Positions 59,909 through 64,000 of a stretch of DNA of 64,000 nt are shown here, piece by piece. A program made the translations under genes and the position numbers. The stretch is taken from NCBI GenBank assembly GCA_022376925.1, contig JAIOJX010000025.1, positions 9,951,141 to 10,015,140 of the forward strand, in the 5' to 3' direction. Source of the DNA: Tragulus kanchil (Eukaryota > Chordata > Mammalia > Artiodactyla > Tragulidae). Within the stretch, counting starts at the first letter, position 1. The number at the start of each line of letters is the position of its first letter. Below the pieces are notes generated by a model. That model searched no databases. It was not told where the DNA came from and worked only from the letters and a program-made list of their open reading frames with translations.

Positions 59909-61804
59909 GTCTCTGTCAGTGATACCCCTTGTGGGTGTCAATAGAAGAGTCATGTTCTCCTGAATCTTTCATCTGGTTCTTGTGTATCTTTTCATATTTT
60001 GCCATAGATTTGTATTTCTTCCTCTATATTATGAGATCCCTCCCTGACTTGTTCATTCAGTTCTATTGTAACTGTTTCCTCTTTAATTCACCATCATTTT
60101 TTTAAGTTAAAATATTATGTTTTTGTTTCCTAAGTTCCAAAAAAGGTTATATGTGTAGTATATATGCTCACATGCTGACATTTATTATTTTTTTAAAAAG
60201 TTTTATGTTTTTATGGACTGATTGTCTTTTCTTTCCTCCAACAGTTCCCCCAGCAGTGTGAGCACCGTTCTGGCCTGTGTTCTTAACTCTGGACCTTGTG
60301 CATGTTCTTCCTCTGGCTGGCTCCTGTGTCCCCTTAGGTAAACAGTTGTTTTTTCCCTCTTCACCAGGCACAGGGCTAGAACCAGGGGTTGCAGTAGAAA
60401 GAGTAATAAATGTGATAGCATCTACTTTTAGGGGCAGGTGATATATTAGACAAGGAAGAACACTGAAAGATGTGAAGTGAGTTTTTAAGCATCATATAAA
60501 TGGTAGTAACTCTTTGGGGATCAGAATTAAACTTTCTAAAGTCCATATCTCACTTAAAAAATACAAATGTTCCCCTTGTTTTCTCTTGGTTAATGGTTTA
60601 ACTAATCTAAATAATACCCATGCTTCACCCAGACGAGATTCTAAGAACTAGAATATTATGACAAAAATGATATTCTTCTCTGGCCCTAATGAGTAAAATA
60701 AACACATTCAAGGTTTAGACTTTAAAAACCAAAGTATCCAAATGAGAAATTTAAGATAGATGATAAGCTACAATGACTTGTTTCTAAAAAACTGTGGAAG
60801 TGTTAACAATAAAACTCCAGTGACAGATGATTACTACCTTTATGAAGGGAAGCTCTTTTCAAACTCAAACAAATTCTGCAAAAAAGTTTTATGACTGTGA
60901 TGGCACCATTTATTAGCAGGTTGCTCACAGTGATGTTAAGGTTAGTTGTGGTTGTTCTAAGTGAAGGGATTGTTTCTTTGATTCAGTGTTATTTTTATGA
61001 TTAATGTCTCATGCTATTCATTCACTGAATATTTTAAACAGTATTTTACTGCTCCATAAGCCTTCTCCATTCAACTGTGTTTTAAGATACTTTAAAGGAA
61101 GGGACAACACTAATCTCATTGCTGTCTGGTAGCTGAATACCCTTTCCATTCTTTCCTTTCTGTGCGTAAAATTTCTTAGGTAAATACAGTTGAGGGGAAA
61201 CAGGTATATCAAAGGAGCCTAATTCTGCTAGTTTGGGGCCTTTTGCAAAGAAAGGTTGCTCTCTTTGAAAACCATTGTCTGGAAGACAAGAAACTTTAGG
61301 CAGGGCCGCCTGCTGGGCAGGACTCCCAGGGAACAGCCTGACAGTTTCTCATCTCCACTGGCAACCAGAAAAAGTATTTCCTACCCAACTGCCCTCCCTG
61401 TGTTGAAGCTCTTCAAATGGTAATAGAACTCTGTTTTCAGTAATGGCCATAGCTTGGAAAACATACCTGTACTCCAAAACAGAAATTCTAAGAAACTATT
61501 TTGAAAAATATACGTTAGAGATTTTTTTAAAAGCGATAGCCAAGGCAGGGAGATATATAAGAAATTTGGATGAAATGCTAAGTTTTTCAATATTGATTAT
61601 CTAAAGTAAACACAAACTTAAGTCCCTGGCTTCTCCATTTTATGCCATAATTATCTCTATATTGAGAGGTGTTGGAAGATTTATCCAAGATAAAGATTAA
61701 TTACCGGGAATCTAAACCCCTTATGCAAGAAGTCCAAGTTTAACATTTAAGCTACCTACCAGTTTCGTTATTAAATTAAAATGTATTTTAAATATTGGTG
61801 GTAG
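59909..61804. other. Unassigned DNA
   Basis: No SINE, LINE or gene could be recognised in this 1.9 kb, which is also free of duplication. Frames of 64-72 residues lack domain signatures. Confidence 0.4.
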
Positions 61805-61881
61805 CATTAGTTTTGTAGAGCTGCTATAGCAAAATAGTACAGACTGGGTGGCTTAAACAACAGATTTTTATCTTCTTTCTA
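61805..61881 (+). repeat. Ancient interspersed repeat fragment
   Basis: 'gagctgctatagcaaaatag' and 'actgggtggcttaaacaaca' belong to a common old mammalian repeat class similar to the one at 9921. It is cut short by the BovB insertion that follows. Confidence 0.5.
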
Positions 61882-62378
61882 GACAGCATATTAAAAAGCA
61901 GAAACAGTACTTTGCTGACAAAAGTCCATATAGTCAAAGCTATGGTTTTTTCAGTAGTCATGTACAGATGTGAGAGTTGGACCATAAAGAAGGCTGAGAA
62001 CTGAAGAACTGATGCTTTCAAATTACAGTGCTGGAAAAGACTCTTGAGAGTCCTTTGGATAGCAAGGAGATCAAACCAGTCAGGCCTAAAGGAAATCAAC
62101 CCTGAATATTCATTGGAAGAACTGATGCTGAAACTGAAGCTCCAGTACTTTGGCCACCTGATGTGAAGAGCTAACTCATTGGAAAAGACCCTGAAGCTGG
62201 GAAAGAGCGAAGGAGAGGGGAAGGGAAGCACAAAGGATGAAATTGGGGAATGGCCTCACTGATTCAATGGACATGAGTTTGAGCAAACTCTTAGAGATAG
62301 TGAAAGGAAGGGAAGCCTGGTGTGCTGCAGTCTATGGCATTGCATAGAGTCAAACATGACTAAGTGACTGAACAGCAA
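61882..62378 (+). mobile_element. BovB 3' end, 5' truncated
   Basis: About 500 bases of BovB: 'agcatattaaaaagcagaaa', 'tgtgagagttggaccataaa', 'gactcttgagagtcctttgg', 'ctccagtactttggccacct', 'aatggacatgagtttgagca', ending 'agtcaaacatgactaagtga'. It overlaps the last part of the BovB RT ORF, with frame breaks. I could not see a convincing TSD. Its tail recurs at 63374-63510. Confidence 0.85.
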
Positions 62379-62449
62379 CAACAACATCTACAAAACCCCA
62401 GCACCCTAACATCACAGTCAATGATGAGATACAGACAAAGCACAGTGCT

Positions 62450-62650
62450 CCTGTGTGCTCAGTCTCATCCAACTCTTTGCAACCCCATGGGGTAGCCTAC
62501 CAGGCTCCTCTCTCCATGGAATTTTCCAGGTCATAATACTGGAGTGAGTTGCCGTTTCCTATTCAGAGGTATTTTCCTGACACAGGGATTGAACCTGCAC
62601 CACCTGCATTGGCAGACAGTGTTTTTTCACTACTGTGCCTGGGAAGCCCA
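62450..62650 (-). repeat. BovA SINE
   Basis: Reverse-complement BovA: 'gtgctcagtctcatccaact', 'caaccccatggggtagccta', 'cataatactggagtgagttg', 'gattgaacctgcaccacctg', 'gcctgggaagccc'. It is repeated at 63580-63780. Confidence 0.88.
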
Positions 62651-63373
62651 AAGTCATGGGTAATTCTGCAATAAGCTAACTGATCAAGCCAATATGCCAT
62701 AAGGGCAGAGCAATGAGTTAGTTGATGGCAATCATACAAAATCAAAAGTTACAACAACACTAAGGAAGACTCAAGTTTCATAAAATTAAAATTTATGTGA
62801 AAAGCTTGGACTTGGAAGTCCTATGAGGTAACACAAGAGATTTTCTTATAAAACAAGACACTACTTAAGAGCTAAGAGGCTCAAATATGAATTACTTCAG
62901 ACTGTGTAGTTAACTTTCTTCCCTAACCAAGAATCAACAAGTTGGCATTTCAGATTCTGCAGCCTCAGCTAATATGAGATGGTATTACTTTTCTTTTGAG
63001 TGTGGTAGAATTACTGCATTGTTAGGAAGGTAACTCCAGGAAATTGTAAAAGCAAATGTTAGCAATAAAAATTAAAATTAAAGAATTAAATTGCAAAAGA
63101 AAATTAAATCCATGACATTAATATGTTTGTAACTTCTATGTAATTTGGTTTAGCTTCTAATTATTGTGTTTAAAGCATTTAAGAGAAAAGGGATATGCAT
63201 TTGAAGGTTTAATTGGATGTTTTGAAAGACTTTATTAAATAATTTTGCAGATAATAGAGAAATTTAATTTGTTAAATCCATGAATTTTTAGTTGTTAATT
63301 GTATAAATATCGTGGCATTTGGAAAAAAAGTTTAAATTTAAATATAGTATGTGTTATATAAAGGAGGGAAAGT
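62651..63373. other. AT-rich unassigned DNA
   Basis: No nameable feature. It is the distal part of copy A of duplication 19. Confidence 0.4.
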
Positions 63374-63579
63374 CACAAAGGATGAAATTGGGGAATGGCC
63401 TCACTGATTCAATGGACATGAGAGAAATCAGTGAAAGGAAGGAAGCCTGGTGTGCTGCAGTCTATGGCATTGCATAGAGTCAAACATGACTAAGTGACTG
63501 AACAGCAACAACAACATCTACAAAACCCCAGCACCCTAACATCACAGTCAATGATGAGATACAGACAAAGCACAGTGCT

Positions 63580-63780
63580 CCTGTGTGCTCAGTCTCATCC
63601 AACTCTTTGCAACCCCATGGGGTAGCCTACCAGGCTCCTCTCTCCATGGAATTTTCCAGGTCATAATACTGGAGTGAGTTGCCGTTTCCTATTCAGAGGT
63701 ATTTTCCTGACACAGGGATTGAACCTGCACCACCTGCATTGGCAGACAGTGTTTTTTCACTACTGTGCCTGGGAAGCCCA
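63580..63780 (-). repeat. BovA SINE, duplicate copy
   Basis: Counterpart of 62450-62650 at offset 1130. Confidence 0.88.
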
Positions 63781-64000
63781 AAGTCATGGGTAATTCTGCA
63801 ATAAGCTAACTGATCAAGCCAATATGCCATAAGGGCAGAGCAATGAGTTAGTTGATGGCAATCATACAAAATCAAAAGTTACAACAACACTAAGGAAGAC
63901 TCAAGTTTCATAAAATTAAAATTTATGTGAAAAGCTTGGACTTGGAAGTCCTATGAGGTAACACAAGAGATTTTCTTATAAAACAAGACACTACTTAAGA

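Larger units (their letters stand above)
62229..64000. repeat. Tandem duplication 19, continues past the window
   Basis: Copy A starts at 62229 ('cacaaaggatgaaattgg') and copy B at 63374. The offset is 1145, falling to 1130 after 15 bases are lost near 'catgagagaaatcagtg' in the noisy head of copy B. Copy B runs to the last base, matching copy A to about 62870. The end cannot be seen. Confidence 0.93.

Noticed and set aside
614..63900. Satellite or CRISPR-like array
   Set aside because: Each pair is a different sequence present two (sometimes three) times; there is no common repeat unit or spacer pattern.
614..64000. Biological mechanism for serial 1.1-kb tandem duplication
   Set aside because: Content-independent breakpoints, near-constant unit size, junction-only decay and filler fit contig-end overlap better; kept as a testable alternative in the findings.

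Overview
The window is nuclear DNA of a ruminant. The evidence is the repeat content. BovB (RTE) LINE sequence occurs at two loci, with a recognisable but broken reverse transcriptase that keeps a YADD box. About a dozen BovA/Bov-tA type SINEs lie on both strands. A CHR-like tRNA-derived SINE family has at least eight independent insertions. Old MIR and L1 remnants fill much of the rest. The species cannot be fixed from the sequence. I found no protein-coding gene, rRNA, functional tRNA, CRISPR array or bacterial feature. The open reading frames present are short, lie in repeats or AT-rich spacer, or recur only because the DNA itself is repeated. The sequence is best read as intergenic or intronic.

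The dominant feature is not a gene. The window contains 19 direct tandem duplications, each with a unit of about 1.0-1.2 kb (offsets about 993 to 1,230 bases). The two copies are nearly identical and lie head to tail, some with 7-42 bases of unrelated filler at the junction. They ignore what they duplicate: unique DNA, SINEs, L1 and BovB are all treated alike. Differences between copies cluster within about 100 bases of the junction and are mostly indels. In six places successive duplications overlap, so a segment appears three times. About 20 kb of the 64 kb is redundant and the non-redundant locus would be about 43-44 kb. I read this as unmerged overlaps between adjacent contigs or gap-fill ends in the assembly rather than biology, but it needs reads to prove.

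Layout: 1-2.7 kb, BovA elements and duplication 1. 2.7-5.5 kb, AT-rich DNA, a CHR-like SINE with target-site duplication (TSD), an L1 3' end and a BovA with TSD. 5.5-11.4 kb, overlapping duplications 2-4 in mostly unrecognised DNA. 11.9-14.1 kb, a MIR in duplication 5. 14.6-19.2 kb, a BovA split by antisense L1 pieces, a CHR-like SINE, a second BovA, and duplications 6-7. 19.5-21.8 kb, an old antisense L1 ORF2. 22.6-27.3 kb, SINEs, duplication 8 and an LTR-like element interrupted by a SINE. 28.5-30.6 kb, duplication 9. 30.9-35.7 kb, the longest stretch without recent repeats. 35.7-41.8 kb, duplications 10-12 over a MIR, a SINE, old L1 and another ancient repeat. 42.0-45.2 kb, a 5'-truncated BovB with an 11-base TSD, containing duplication 13. 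45.2-47.4 kb, more old L1 in duplication 14. 48.2-52.0 kb, BovA, an L1 3' end hit by two CHR-like SINEs in opposite orientation, and duplication 15. 52.8-57.2 kb, BovA and duplications 16-17. 57.8-59.9 kb, duplication 18 carrying a small L1 insertion with a 17-base TSD and a G-quadruplex-like tract. 61.8-64 kb, a BovB 3' end, a BovA and duplication 19, which runs off the window.

All family assignments come from memory of consensus sequences, with no database search. Ages and mechanisms are inference.
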